Assembly: GCA_029531795.1 (NCBI GenBank)
Contig: JAPEIS010000001.1
Span: 3,534,001-3,598,000 of the forward strand
Source: Sclerotinia nivalis
Taxonomy: Eukaryota > Ascomycota > Leotiomycetes > Helotiales > Sclerotiniaceae
Length of the DNA stretch: 64,000 nt
Direction: 5' to 3'
The notes beneath the pieces were generated by a model. It did not search any database. It had not been told where the DNA came from and saw only the letters and a program-made list of their open reading frames with translations. Shown here piece by piece: positions 1-11,634 of this stretch. Position numbers and translations under genes: made by a program. Each line of letters opens with the position of its first letter. The first letter of the stretch is position 1.

Positions 1-3000
1 CTTTTGCTGATTTGGTATTCGTTTTAGCAATTCTTTTCAAGGAAACAAGAGTGCAAATAGGATTGAATGGAAAGAGAAATATTGTTTCTTTTTTAATTGC
101 TATATCTATTGTTTCGTTTTTAGAGATATCTAAATGATTAGGGATTCATCGAATTCGAACTGAACCAGGACGGGTATATAGCAAACGAAATTTGAGAGGT
201 TAAGCGGTAGTTAGAGTATAGAAGTTTTCGAATATAGTTTGCGAGGATCCTATTGAATGAGAGTACAATCGTATAGCGACCTTCAGATTATCCAAAAAGA
301 TTCAAAGGTTTGTAGCGAATCTGTTTGAGGGTAGTAGTATTGCAATTTGTGTATCTTTTAGAGTTACAGCTGTTTCAATATCGAAGATCTCCGTATTACA
401 ATCGAATGAAAAAATCTATCGATCTATTTGCAGATTATATTGATAAATCATTAAACTATCTTTTGTAGAACTATCCAAAATTTTATTTTTCGAATTATTA
501 GAGAAAACCTATAAATCGTTTATTGGGATTGTAGATAGGAATCTTACAAAGTCTTTAATTGCTTATACTTTTGAATGATTAAGAAGATTATTAATCTGGA
601 TTTCTATAGCAATATATGATTCTTTGATTCTCCAAAAAAGAAGAACAATTGGATTGATATATTCTACTTTTGGGAGAACTAGAATTGATCTTGAAAACTT
701 TGATTTAATAATCCTAGTTTCTTTAATCAAGATATTTTTGGTTCGAATTCGAAAAGGATGATTAGGATCAAACCGAGCGGTTCGGGTAACGAAACTTTGT
801 AAGATCAAATTGAGTTCAATCTCAAAAGGCATTAGATTTGATTCTTTGAATAGGATTGTAGTGTTGGTTGTACAGAATACTAGAAGGATTGTTCGAGTAT
901 TGATCAATACAATTTTGTTTAAGAGTTTCAAATATCCTTCTACTTGGTTCGATATTGTAGAATATGAACTACATTTTCTAATTCGATTAGGTCATCAAAT
1001 TTCGATTACAAAATAGCACTTTTTGAGAATACAAACTATTATTACTCGTTAAAATAGGATTGGAAAGATACCTCGAGTAATCTTTCCAAATGAATGTAGA
1101 GCGTTTGCAATTGTGAGAACTTTAGTCGATAATATCTGAACATAAGGTTTGAAATTAAGCTTTCTATCGAAGTAAACCCTTAATCATCTTAATAGCCCTG
1201 GTTTTTCTGTAATGGAAAGGATGTTAGGGTTTTCAATACTTCTTTTGGGACCTCTGAAAAAGTGGATTAGTTCAGATTTCTTCGGATCAAAAGTAATGCC
1301 TTCTGATTTCCCCCAGTTCAAAGTTTCCAGCATTTCTGATTGTAATTGATTACAGTTCGATTATAAGTTTGAGAAGAATACTATTAAAGCAATATCATCT
1401 ATATATCCAAATCTTCGAATAGGATTGCTTAACCAAAACAAAGGGGCTATATAAAGTATGAAAAGAATAAGCGAAATTGAGAAGCCTTATGGCAAACCAC
1501 ATTCAATATTAGTACTGGGTCCTGTTTCGCTGTCAAGCCGAATATGAACTGATCGATTTGTCGAGAACGATTGTATCTATCGAATTAGATTATCAGACTA
1601 TCTTTGTTCTCTGAATCGACAGACTAGGTATCCTAGAAAAACAATATCAAAAATGCCTTTGATATCTATAATTAGTAATATAGTTTTGGAGTCTAAATTC
1701 AAGACTATTTCTATATTATGTGTAAAGCAGATTGTAAGATCGATAGATGACCGAAAGGGAAGTACTCTAAATTGTTACTTGGTTAATACTTTAAGGGTTA
1801 TAGCAATCCAAGACATCTTTTTAGCGATCAAATATTCGAGATTTTTTTCTAGTATTGAAAGTAGGGTTATTGGTCTGTAGGATCTAGGGTTCGTATGATT
1901 TGATTTGTTCGGTTTTGGAATGATAACTACAATTACTGATCGAAAACATTCAGGGTGATAGTTTATTTCAAGATATTTTTGAAAGAATTGTAGAATGCTA
2001 GATTCAATTTGTGGTTATATTAGTTGTAATATTTTGGTTGGGATTTTGTTTATACTAGGAGTTGTGTTACCTGTATAAAGGATAGCAGTTTGTATATCTT
2101 GAATTGTAATTTCCGGGAATGGAATAGAACAAGTAAAGGCTGTAAAGAAATCGAAAGGGATATTGTCGACTTCAATTGTATTAGTCAATAGATTATTGAT
2201 AAATAGATCTCTTTTAGTTTGGATTGTTGTAATAAGAGAATGATCTAAAGGATCTGTTAAAGGAGGAGTTCGATATGTTCTAATTGATTAATACTATTTT
2301 GTTATTTTAAAAATATCTTTTATTTTCTTAATTGAATTAAGTTTAGAAAGCCAGAATTCCTTTTTCGGTTTTTTAATAATTTTTCGAAGATTCTATTTGG
2401 ATTCTGGAAAATTATTCGTTTGGTTTTTCTGAACAGATGTTTGGCAAGCCTCATTCCATTATAATTGATCTATATTTCAATTGAATGATCTTTGAATTGA
2501 TCCTGTATATATTAATTATATCGATTGAGTAACATTCAGAACTAGATTATCGAGATCAGAAATTGTAGATAAGATTTGAAGATCTAGATTCGCTAGGTTT
2601 TCTGATAATAGATTTGAAAAGAGTTTTTCGTTAAATATATTAATTCGCAATCTTCGAATTGGATCCTGGAATCTTGTATTCCAATTCAAAGTTGTCAGTA
2701 AGGATTTGTAATCAGAAGTTGTATCAAGATAAGAAGTTAGTATTATATTAACTATATATGATCCTGATAGAAATACAAAATCGAGAATCCTATTCAAATC
2801 GTGAATAGCTTCGCCGATTGTAAAAAGAAGATTGAAAGAATAATTATTTAATTAATTTGTAAAAAGCTTTATAAGACTTGAGTTTTTATAATAAAGAGAA
2901 TCCTATCTTGAATAATATAGATTTAAATCTTCTATAAAAAGTATAAAATTAAAAAAGGAAAAAGATAAATTAAATAAATCTTTTATCGTTTGGCTTTCAT

Positions 3001-3379
3001 TTTGATTGCTTTTGGGAGCATTATATATATTGATGATTATAAGGGTAAAATCAATAATAGATTGAAGATATAAAAATAATAAGTCTCGAGAAGAGATAAA
3101 TCGAAGCTGGTTAGCTTGAATATCTGTTTCTTTGTGAGTATAGATTATTATTTGGGGGTAGATTTCCCAATTGTCGAATAGTATAAAAATTTCGTATACT
3201 GAATGGGATTTCGTAATTCGATATAAAATATTTGAGAATATATAAGATTCTTGAATCAGAATTATATTAATATAAGAATCATTAGCTAAAAAAAGTACTA
3301 ATTTATAAAAGTTAATATTTTTGATTACATTAATTTGTAAGATGGTTAGGGGTTTTGAAATTGTTCTAGAATTATTCAT
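1..3379 (-). pseudogene. LINE ORF2 remnant: endonuclease, reverse transcriptase, RNase H
   Basis: The reading starts at an ATG at 3379. The endonuclease N-terminus at 3379-2903 has the patterns LQINV, ILIQE and EDLNLYYS, matching the LQxN, QE and GDxNxHH motifs of APE-like LINE endonucleases. RT sequence follows at about 2300-1000: a PxSYRPITL-like block near 1890, GLPxGFSISLILFILYIAPL near 1495, and the catalytic box FGYIDDIAL near 1410. A linker rich in TRTARFDPNHP lies at 880-760. RNase H signatures are near 370-120: FDIETAVTLKD, RFATNLxIFLDNLKVAIRL, and VRIRxIPNHLDISKNE, the last standing for the usual WVPGHxxIxGNExAD. Numerous stops break the frame, so this is a dead copy. Domain identity is secure; exact borders are approximate. 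Confidence 0.88.
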
Positions 3380-3439
3380 TGAATGAGATCGAAAGAGAGA
3401 TAGATTCTAATATAATGAAATGATTAGAATGATTAAAGG

Positions 3440-4814
3440 GAAGTGGAGCTAGCAGGGATAATATCGGAATAGTTCGGATTGGAGTTGAAAAGGCAATAGG
3501 TTTTTCCATTGAAAAATCAACTTTTGAGGCTTTAAAGTATTTTGTATTGATGTAAGCTCTGATTCTAGTTGCTTTTGATATTTTCTGGATAGTTTGCTTT
3601 TCTGTTTTGGATTTGGGGTTTTTAATTGTAAGACGAAAAAGATAATCAAGATTATTTGCTAGATGAAGTTCTTTACAATATAGATATCTTGCTGGGCAAT
3701 TATGAATTGTATTATATTTAATAGAATGATTCTTTTCGATATGATTGATTGTATTGTAGATTTAATATCTTTCTAGATAAGAGTAAGTTCGAGTATTGTA
3801 TTATTGAAAGTATTGAATGTATTGGATTGTTTTGGGTTTGAAAACGATTCGAGAAGTATTAATTGTAGTTTCTAAAATTCGAAGGTTTTTAAAGAAAACT
3901 ATGTATTACGAAACTGGGAAGTTCAAGAATTAGATAGAATTATACAATCCAGATTCTTTGTTTTGTATAGATTCGATTGTTTGAATCGCTTGTTGTTCTG
4001 TATTATCGTTAATAGTATCGAATATAGTTTCCGATTCGATTAGAACGATGATCAATTGTTGTGAATCTTCTAAAGTTATAATAATTTGTAGAATATAATT
4101 CAATCGATAAGTAATTTATGATTGTTGTTGTTCGATTTTGCAGGTTTCGAATACTTTCTTGATTATATTTGAAAGGTTTTCCAAAACTGTTAAGTCCTTT
4201 AAAGAATTCGTATATAGTACAAATCCAGTATTTATTGATTGAACTTTTTTTAGAAGTTTCGTATTATTTTCTAGTTATTCTTTCAATATATTAAGAATAA
4301 CAAAAGAGTCAGCTTTTCGAACTGAATAGTCGAATCCGATACGAATAAAGAAGCGAGTGTCAGTTTTGTTCGAGGTTTTGGATTGAGCTTTGGATTGGCC
4401 CTTAGCTTTTGAAGTTATAAATTGTATAATTAATAAAGGAATTGTGGTTTTCTGAATATAAGTAGAATCCTTGAAATATTGAATTATAGGGGTTTTTGCT
4501 TTTTATTGAGTGGGTTTGGGATCTGATTGAACAAAGAAAACAACAAGGGATTTGTTAACTCGGAAAGGGTGAGATCTATTGATATATATATCGAAATGTT
4601 TGTTTACAATAGAAAAGATATCAATACAAAGTACAATTAGAGGTTTACAAAGTCGAGCAGGGAGGGCTCGAACTACTTCGGTATTCAGGTATTCGTTTTA
4701 TAATAGAGCAATGGGACTGAAGATCTATTGATCTTCGTTTGTTCTATTAGTAGCAGTATTGATTGTATTAACTAGAGATTGGGAGAGAGAAGGGATCGGG
4801 GGGGCGGGAGGCAT
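3440..4814 (-). pseudogene. LINE ORF1 (gag-like) remnant with zinc-knuckle region
   Basis: An ATG at 4814 sits in a strong start context (CGCCACCATG) and opens with MPPAPPIPSLSQSL before stops appear. The frame then decays through 4740-3660. Near 3720-3650 a stretch reads NCPARYLYCKELHLANN, which looks like part of the Cys/His zinc-knuckle array of Tad-type ORF1 proteins with several Cys codons lost. It lies directly upstream of the ORF2 endonuclease, as expected for ORF1. ORF1 proteins bind the element's RNA. The start is convincing because it falls in the only unmutated GC-rich patch; the rest is inferred from position and the partial Cys/His pattern. Confidence 0.6.
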
Positions 4815-4860
4815 GGTGGCGGAAACGCGTCCGTACAGCGCCTGCCGGGGCTGAAAAGTT

Positions 4861-5560
4861 TCGTTTTTAAATCCTATAGATAATAAAAACGATCGATTGA
4901 TCAATAAAACACGATAATAAACGTGTTTTTCGAAAAATTCAATTCTTCGATAATGTGTTCATCTAGAAGGGAAGGCGAAGCCTTCTCCTTATATTTAACT
5001 ACAAAGGATCATATGACCTAATGCCCATGAACTAGCTATGTATATGGCCCTAGCAATCCAACTTTCTTACACTAATCAGATTGAAATATACTAATATATA
5101 TATTTGACTTTTCAAATAGATAATACAAAAGCTTTATTATCTTAATTGATTATATATAAAGTAAGTTTTTGTTTATCAAAATATTTTACTTTTAATTAAT
5201 TTAAGAAGCTTTTAAATCGTATTAATAATATACAAGTTGATTTTGTTTTCATTATTTGCTTTCTAATTGTTTTCTAAGTTAACAATCAAAACAATTCTTA
5301 TATTTGAAAACAATTGTCTACAAATATAAAGGCCCTTGAATTAGATTTAGATTCGATTATAAGTATTTGAGTTCTTGTTTATTTAATAATTTGTTAACTG
5401 AAATTATCAAAATAGAAAGGAACCAAATGTTTTATAAATCCTTTATTTATCAATTATATCAAACGATTCTTTTTCAATATAAAGGACTTTATTAATCGAT
5501 TAGATTATACTATTGGTTTTCTGATATCTATACGAAGAAAGACTATATATTATATTGCTA
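4861..5560. other. AT-rich spacer with a GC-richer hairpin patch
   Basis: No coding signal is visible. A less AT-rich patch at about 4957-5075 contains a short hairpin (AAGGGAAGGCGAAGCCTTCTCCTT, arms AAGG-GAAGGC and GCCTTC-CCTT) and could be an LTR remnant of the Gypsy-2 copy that follows. No second copy is present in the window to prove it. Confidence 0.4.
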
Positions 5561-5841
5561 TATTAGTTCTATATATAATAATAGAATATACTAAATACTC
5601 AATTAATGATTATTCTGATAATACTAAAGTTATAAATCAGTTTAATGATCAAATAGTAAAAGGTTTACGAAAATTGAGAGAATCCTTATAATAATATACA
5701 AAATACTGATGTGAATATAGATTTATACAAATCTATTTATGATATTTAGAAAACTTTAAAATCTATCGATCGACAAGAAGCTTGTTTTAAAAAGATTGAA
5801 ATAAAGTTAACTCGAATGATTAATTCAATAAAGAATAAATA

Positions 5842-6844
5842 TGTTCCGGGGCATTGGCCAATATGGGGATTCGCCAATCAACTACGTTGATTGGTAAATG
5901 AGCTAGTTTATTGGCCAATAAACTGCATTTTTGAATGAACTAGCTCATTGCTCAATGTACCTAGTTCAGGTAATAATGAGGTTATTCACAAATAGGCTAG
6001 GATATTCACGAATAGACTAGTATATTCACGAATGAACTACGTTTATACAAAAATAAATTATTCAATATACTAGTTCATTCGCAAATGAACTAGTATATAT
6101 ACTAATAATACCCCTCTATATTCAGAGTACAATGGCGATAGTGCTATACAACCCAACCGCATTCTTTATTATTGATATTATGATATTCTGAACTAATCTC
6201 ATAATAAAGCTTGTCCCGGCCACAGTGATTCAATCGAAGATGTGCTGATTTAATAATATTAAAAGCCTCATTATTAGGTGCAGCGTATCGAGTAGGGTAT
6301 CGTCCATAGGCTTTTCGGAATAGTCGACCATTTTGAAGCTCATATTTTTGATTAGCAGCGAATTTAATATTTCGCTCTGTTTGATTTGGAGCTTTGAGGG
6401 TAGGATCTTCAAGGTAAACCTTCATTTTATACCATACATAAGGTTCTAACCGTTCCTTGGATTTATAATCTATACCATTGATCATATCCTTGAATTCCAT
6501 TCGAATATTTTCAGGAAAGGACTCGAAACCAGGATTGGTGGAAGCATTTTGCTCTTGGAAAGTGATGTTTTCTGACATTTTGAATGAATAAATAAATTAT
6601 CTTGTAAAAGGTATGAAACGATTATAGAATATCAATTGAATAGAAAGAATGTAGAGAATAATGATATATTATGATGTGGTGGATCTTAGGGTATTTACGA
6701 ATGAACTAGCCCATTTGCGAATAGCCTCATTATTACCTGAACTAGGTGTATTGAGTAATGAGCTAGTTCATTCAAAAATGTAGTTTATTGGCCAATGCAC
6801 TACGTTGATTGGCGAATCCCGAAATTGGCCAATGCCCCGGAACA
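5842..6844 (-). mobile_element. Ginger-like DNA transposon, internally deleted non-autonomous copy
   Basis: A 1003-bp element starts with TGTTCCGGGGCATTGGCCAA and ends with its inverse complement. The inverted similarity runs about 160-170 bp into each end. It is flanked by a 4-bp duplication AATA (5838-5841 and 6845-6848). It matches the first and last parts of the 2.9 kb element at 29494-32400 but is joined internally just after the zinc-binding domain, at a junction near 6113-6125. It inserted into the gag frame of Gypsy-2. The TGT...ACA ends, 4-bp duplication and Gypsy-type integrase-related coding region fit the Ginger group. Confidence 0.85.
6144..6578 (-). CDS. Truncated Ginger-like transposase: N-terminal part with integrase zinc-binding (H2C2) domain
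   Basis: An uninterrupted 144-residue frame starts MSENITFQEQN. Its second half carries the HHCC-type integrase zinc-binding pattern: HLRLNHCGRDKLYYEISSEY, then ECGW, with the last Cys pair lying just past the stop codon. The DDE catalytic core that follows in the 2.9 kb relative is deleted here, so the product could at most bind the element's ends. In the longer copy the matching region contains several stops, so this derivative is the better preserved of the two. Expression is not shown. It may simply be a young deletion product that escaped RIP. Confidence 0.6.
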   Translation of the reverse strand: MSENITFQEQNASTNPGFESFPENIRMEFKDMINGIDYKSKERLEPYVWYKMKVYLEDPTLKAPNQTERNIKFAANQKYELQNGRLFRKAYGRYPTRYAAPNNEAFNIIKSAHLRLNHCGRDKLYYEISSEYHNINNKECGWVV

Positions 6845-7021
6845 AATATAGTACATTTATACTAAACAAAATTGAAAATATACTTTTTGATTTTGAAAAT
6901 GATTTCGATATTGATATTTATACTTTGAAAGTAAAAGTATATTTTTATAATTATAACGATAATAATAATAATGATAATATATATTACAATAATTATAATA
7001 ATAAGGAAATATATCAAGAAT

Positions 7022-7580
7022 TCAAATAATAATAATAAAAAGGTATATATCTATTTTATTCTTTTGAGTTTATATTAATATTTTATAATAATCGAAGGTC
7101 TTTTATATTAACAACAATAACGAGAAGATATATATCTACTTTTTTCTTTTAAGTATATATTAATATTCTATAGTAATCAGAGGTTTTTTATATTAATAAT
7201 AATAATAAAAAGGTATATATCTACTTTATTCTTTTAAACTTAATATATTAATATTTTATAGCAATCGAAAGTCTTTTATATTAATAATAATAATAAAAAG
7301 ATATATATCTATTTCATTCTTTTGAATTTATATTAATACTTTGTAGTAATTTAAGGTTCTTTATATTAATAATAATAGCGAAAAAGTATATATCTATTTC
7401 ATTCTTTTGAATTTATATTAATATCTTGTAGTAATCGAAGATCTCTTATATTAATAATAATAACGAAAAGATATATATCTATTTTATTCTTTTAAATTTA
7501 TATTAATACTTTGTAACAATCAGAAATCCCTTATATCAACAACAATAATAAAAAGATATATATCTATTTCATTCTTTTAT
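7022..7580. repeat. Tandem array, about 6.5 units of 80-90 bp
   Basis: The unit contains AATAATAATAA, then AAAAGRTATATATCTA, then TTCATTCTTTTGAATTTATA, then a TTTGTAGTAATCGAAG-like block, and repeats with small changes. Remnants of about two units occur reversed at 25190-25389 in Gypsy-2 copy 2. The array is internal to the element, between the two gag-like blocks. Confidence 0.8.
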
Positions 7581-8490
7581 ACAATTACAAAATCTATTAA
7601 TATTATTTCTTAAAAAGAAAGAGAGCAAATATCAAATGTTTAATCGATAAATACTTCAATAGATATTATAACAAAGACTAAGCTAATAGAGATTGAGCTG
7701 GTATAAACTGAACTGATAGGAAATGAGGTAGTAAAAGTTGAACAAGCAAATCTTCAGCTAATACAAATTGAAGCATAGACTAATAGATTTATAATATCCT
7801 TTCTTTAATTATCCTTTTAGCTCTTTTTTCAATCTTTCTATTATTTCTTTCGAAACTGTATTTATTAGAAGTTTGAAAATAGTTTTAGTTAGTATTGTTA
7901 TTGAATACAAGTCTATGAATAATGAATATAAACTATTCTACTTATTGTATTCGAATCTTTTCATCAATATTGAAAATTCTTCTGTTTTTTGCGATATATA
8001 TATACGGGATAATATAGAAGATATTAGTTTCAACGAATGCTCTAATTTTAGATTCTCGATATTATTTACTTTAACAAAGTATTCAAGTTTTGTAGTTAAA
8101 CTACGAAAATATAGATTATATAAAGTAGATAAAAATAATCGATTTGTTTAATAGATTGTAGATATATTAGATAATGATCGAAGAGATTTTCATTGAAAGT
8201 ATCCTAATTGGTCTAAATACCTTCTTGAGCGAAACAATATCGATATATATTTGAATGATAGATTTCTATAGCTAAATAAAAAGCTTTATTGTATATTAGT
8301 TAGAAAAATTCAATTCTTTAATATTAAAGCGATTATTATAGAATCTGTAATTAATCATATATCAGATTGGTTTGAGGTAGATTACAATAGTAACTTTTAT
8401 AAAGATAATAAGGATTTGAAGACTATAATTGGTAAAAAGAATAAAGGAAGTATTGAAAATGTTGATGATTTGTTAGAAAAACTATAAGTA

Positions 8491-9213
8491 ATATTATAGT
8501 AGAAGAAAGAGAAAGATGGATATAATTGATAAAATTGTTTTAAATCTGAGTATTTTTGATAAAAGGTATTTTATATAAATATAGTAGCTAAAACTTCTAA
8601 TTTATATATTTTGCAATAAAAGATTTGTTAAAGTTACTTTTCCTTTATAATAACAATGATACCTTTTTGTATATAAAACAGCTTATAATATTATCTAATA
8701 TATATAATCTATATTAAATACAATATAACTTTCTTTTATAAAAATATTATAAACTTTCTTATATATAATAGTTCTGGAATGAATATAAGTAATTTTATAC
8801 ATTATAGTTGTTTGATATATCTAATATACAAAATTATTATAAGTATATCAAAAATGTTTATATATATAATATATCCTTTAGCAGTAGTAGTATATTGTAT
8901 TAATTATAATATTTGTTTGCTAAACTAGGAATAATTGATATATTATCTTATTAATCTATATCAGTTTTATATATAATTATTTAATAAGTAAAAGATAAAA
9001 TAAAGAAAATTTTCGGAATAATATCGGGATAACAGATTTATATAACAAGACAATAGGGACAATAGATTTATATAGTATAACAATAGAAACAATAAACTTA
9101 TATAATAGAATAACAATAACAAAAAAATCGATCTACGATTTTTAAGACAAATAGAATAATGAGGACAACAGCCAGCTATTATCACTAATAGAGTTTCAAA
9201 TATTTTGTAGATG
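8491..9213. repeat. Non-coding tail of Gypsy-2 copy 1, with short (ATA)-type tandem repeats
   Basis: This AT-rich segment is shared with 22165-22880 reversed. Near 9010-9130 it shows four imperfect copies of a TTATATARYARRACAATAG motif of about 30 bp. In copy 2 the same segment runs straight into the reverse transcriptase start, so it is internal element sequence and not an LTR. Confidence 0.55.
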
Positions 9214-9791
9214 TGATTGGGTTTTGTTAGGAATTTGATAGTACCCTTCGAATTTACGAAATCCTATATCTTCAAAGTTTTGTTCCGATATTTTAAATCT
9301 TCGAATTAGTTTATCTATTTCGTTCGATTATCAAAGTAAATTCCTTTCCGATCTTTATAATCTTGAAGAAGAGTTTATAGGATCTTCTAATTCGATATTA
9401 TAATAATACTTGCGGATTGCAATCGAGTAATTATAGAACAACTTGTATATAAGAATAATAATTAATTATAAATTCTGGATTCAAATATTTTAAATTCGCG
9501 TAAATTATTCAAAAGACTTTTTATTTCAAAAATACTGTAGCTCAAAGGATTTTCGGGTTTATAATTGTAATGAATTATAGAGTTTATTGTAAAAAGAAGA
9601 AGAATTTGATTGATTGATTTTCTATTATATAATTCGAAAGATTATTTATATATTTCTTATAGGGCACTAACGCCCCCGATCGGGATGTCACCGGGGACCG
9701 AAGGTCCTTCGGTTTATATTGTAACTAGTCTAATCCTGGAACAGGCCTCCGGTCTGTTCCGGTACTCTTATTTCTCCACAATAAGATAATA
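9214..9791. other. Unassigned AT-rich DNA ending in a GC-rich hairpin segment
   Basis: No complete frame is visible in 9214-9655; broken readings in both strands suggest decayed transposon sequence. From about 9658 to 9775 the composition changes and two perfect short hairpins appear, CCGAAGG-TCCTTCGG and GGAACAG-GCCTCCG-CTGTTCC. This could be an LTR end, since a similar CCGATCGGGG motif occurs near 51275 beside a Gypsy LTR. Confidence 0.35.
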
Positions 9792-11634
9792 AGTCTAGTA
9801 CCCCACTTTCGGGCCACCTCTAATTTGGGCTATCTCAAAAAACCACCTCATTCTCAGCAATCTACCTCATTCAACCTTTAATAATTCAATAATTATTCAA
9901 TCAATTGATTTGAAATTTGAATATATTATTATTTACAATATGCCGGATCCATATACTGAAGATAATATTGTTATGATCCTTGGTACGATTGCAAATGGTA
10001 TATTTGTATATCAGGCTAGCTCAGAATATAGTGTTCCTCGTATTATATTTCAAAACCGAGTTTATAGTTATCTATTTTATAAAAAAGGATACCAAAATAT
10101 ACAAAAGATAATCCCTGTTTAAGAGAAAGCATTGGGAGATTGGATATTAGTATAGAAGTTATTAGATACTAGCTTTATATATCGACAAATAAGGGAAATA
10201 GATGAAAACCTTTTCGAGGTGAGAGGAGATGATTTTTCATTTGAAAAGAGATGGATATGTAATTTTTTGCTTAGGAATCCTAAAATCAGGATTAAAAGGC
10301 AATATAGAATCGATTCCGTTTGTGTTTCAGGTATAATTAGTGAAATTATTGGTAAATGGTTTGAAAAATTGAATTTGCTTGATATTAAGTATATCAAATC
10401 CGAAAACAAATAGAATATAGATGAAACAGATATTATAGAAGGTCAGGGTTTTAATGGATTAGTAGTAGGGAGCTTCTAGTAACGTTTTATTCAAAAAAAA
10501 TATTTTAGTTTAAGAGTTTGGATTTCTTTTATTGAGTGTATTTTAGCAATCGGTAAAGCTCTTTTTTTTTGTTATTTATAAGAGTTCGAATATATAATAG
10601 TAATGATTTCCTATAGATCTTATTTTATATAAAGATTGGAACTTTATTGTAACTGAAAATGGGTGGACGAATAATGAAACAGCTTTTGAATGATTGAAAA
10701 ATGTTTTTATATTTCAAACAACTCTTTCTCGATTAGAGAAAGCTAGATTACTTATTTTGGATAGTTATGAAAGTTATAAAATTATTGAATTTATAATGAA
10801 ATACTTCAAATACAATGTATACCTTTTATTTTTATTGTTATATATATTATATATATTATAATCATTGGATTTATCGATATTTTCGTTTTTCAAAAATGAA
10901 TATAGATATCATTTCAATAAATTAGATTCTTTATCAGATTCTATATTAATTGGGAAATATATAACTTTCTTAAATGCTATCAAAAAACAAGAATAAAAGG
11001 TTTAACAATCTATAATATCAAGAAGGGGTGGAAAGTTTTAGATTTATAATTCCAAGATCGTATTAAATCTTTTTTGAGTAGATTGTTATTTGAGAATAGC
11101 AATGAAGAAATTACAATTCAAAATCCTTTTTTTGATAATAATCTTATACTTCAATAGAATAGAGATATATCTTTTATTGAATAGAAACCCTTTCAAAAAG
11201 CAAGTGATATTCGAAAGTACATTTATATAATAATTCGAAAGTAAGAAATCGATCTTTCAATTCGTTGATTGCTTTTTCGAAAGATTTTAAAAGGATTTGA
11301 TATTAAGAATTATATATTTATACTAATAGAATATCGAATAAGGCAATTGGAATATAAAATAAAATATATTATATTCAAAAAAAGAAGGAAGGTAAAAACT
11401 AGCCCGAATTCGAAGTTTATAGAGATTAAAGCTATTCGGGAAATACAAATTGAAACTGGGGATTGTGAAATTGATAAAGATGATTTTAATAATGATTATA
11501 AAACAGATTCTATAGGGGATTTTATTGAAATAGAATAGTTGTTGAGTTATTAAAGTTTAAAATTTAAAATTTATATAATGGTATTTTTTGAGGTGGCCCA
11601 AATTAGGGGTGGTCCGAAAGTGGGGTACTAGACT
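9792..11634 (+). mobile_element. Fot1/pogo-type DNA transposon, copy 1 (heavily RIP-mutated)
   Basis: An 1843-bp element with terminal inverted repeats beginning AGTCTAGTACCCCACTTTCG, flanked by TA at 9790-9791 and 11635-11636. It is collinear with the element at 35495-37331. Inside is a single degraded transposase frame. The TA duplication and the transposase type place it in the Tc1/mariner superfamily, Fot1/pogo branch. Confidence 0.92.
9940..11538 (+). pseudogene. Fot1/pogo-like transposase, decayed
   Basis: The frame starts MPDPYTEDNIVMILGTIANG, an N-terminal HTH region. It continues through RQYRIDSVCVSG and a region matching the catalytic core, and ends with a Lys/Asp-rich tail at 11538. 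Many stops and lost motifs break it: the LILDGYG box of copy 2 reads ILDSYES-like here and most Trp/Gln codons are stops. Clearly inactive. The intact order of domains compared with copy 2 shows point mutation and not deletion. Confidence 0.88.

Larger units (their letters stand above)
1..4860 (-). mobile_element. Tad1-like non-LTR retrotransposon (LINE), RIP-degraded, 3' end cut by window edge
   Basis: A long degenerate LINE reads on the minus strand. In 5'-to-3' order it has a GC-rich 5' end (about 4862-4795), ORF1 with a degraded CCHC region, an APE-type endonuclease, a reverse transcriptase with a YIDD motif, and an RNase H domain still running at base 1. Endonuclease, RT and RNase H in this order is the Tad1/I-type plan of fungal LINEs. 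Many in-frame stops are Gln or Trp codons changed by C-to-T or G-to-A, as RIP does. The 3' UTR and tail lie outside the window. The upstream limit is uncertain because sequence beyond 4862 becomes AT-rich abruptly. Confidence 0.88.
5640..8490 (+). pseudogene. Gypsy-2 gag-like remnant (copy 1)
   Basis: Before the Ginger insertion the frame reads QFNDQIVKGLRKLRESL and DVNIDLYKSIYDI; after it, STFILNKIENILFDFENDFD through an Asn-rich run ending at 7029. After the tandem repeats, a Gln/Glu/Lys-rich stretch at 7610-7790 looks like a coiled coil. The block 7873-8490 follows and includes YPNWSKYLLERNNIDIYLNDRF, ESVINHISDWFEVDYN and KGSIENVDDLLEKL. Copy 2 encodes the same protein on the opposite strand. 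No zinc knuckle was found, so gag is inferred from its position upstream of RT in copy 2. Confidence 0.5.
5560..9213 (+). mobile_element. Gypsy-2 copy 1, gag-region fragment interrupted by Ginger-like element
   Basis: This plus-strand fragment is homologous to the reversed segment 25389-22165. It holds a gag-like coding remnant, an array of about 83-bp tandem repeats, a second gag-like block, and ends at the start of the pol region. The shared sequence stops near 9213, where copy 2 continues into reverse transcriptase; copy 1 switches to unrelated AT-rich DNA, so it was truncated or rearranged there. The gag frame is split at 5841/6845 by the Ginger-like insertion and resumes in the same sense after it. 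No LTR could be recognised at either end. Confidence 0.65.

Noticed and set aside
563..1016. Plus-strand openings at 810-1016 and 1653-1880
   Set aside because: They are shadows of the minus-strand LINE ORF2, whose motifs read clearly in the other frame.
4795..4880. A second HDV-like ribozyme at the 5' end of the Tad1-like LINE
   Set aside because: A GAAAC/GUUUC pairing and a short stem can be drawn, but no P2 partner or CNAAG strand is present at the right place.
7022..7580. A CRISPR-like array
   Set aside because: Repeats are contiguous with no unique spacers, AT-rich, and internal to a eukaryotic retrotransposon.
8967..9185. An LTR at the end of Gypsy-2 copy 1
   Set aside because: In copy 2 the same sequence continues directly into reverse transcriptase, so it is internal.
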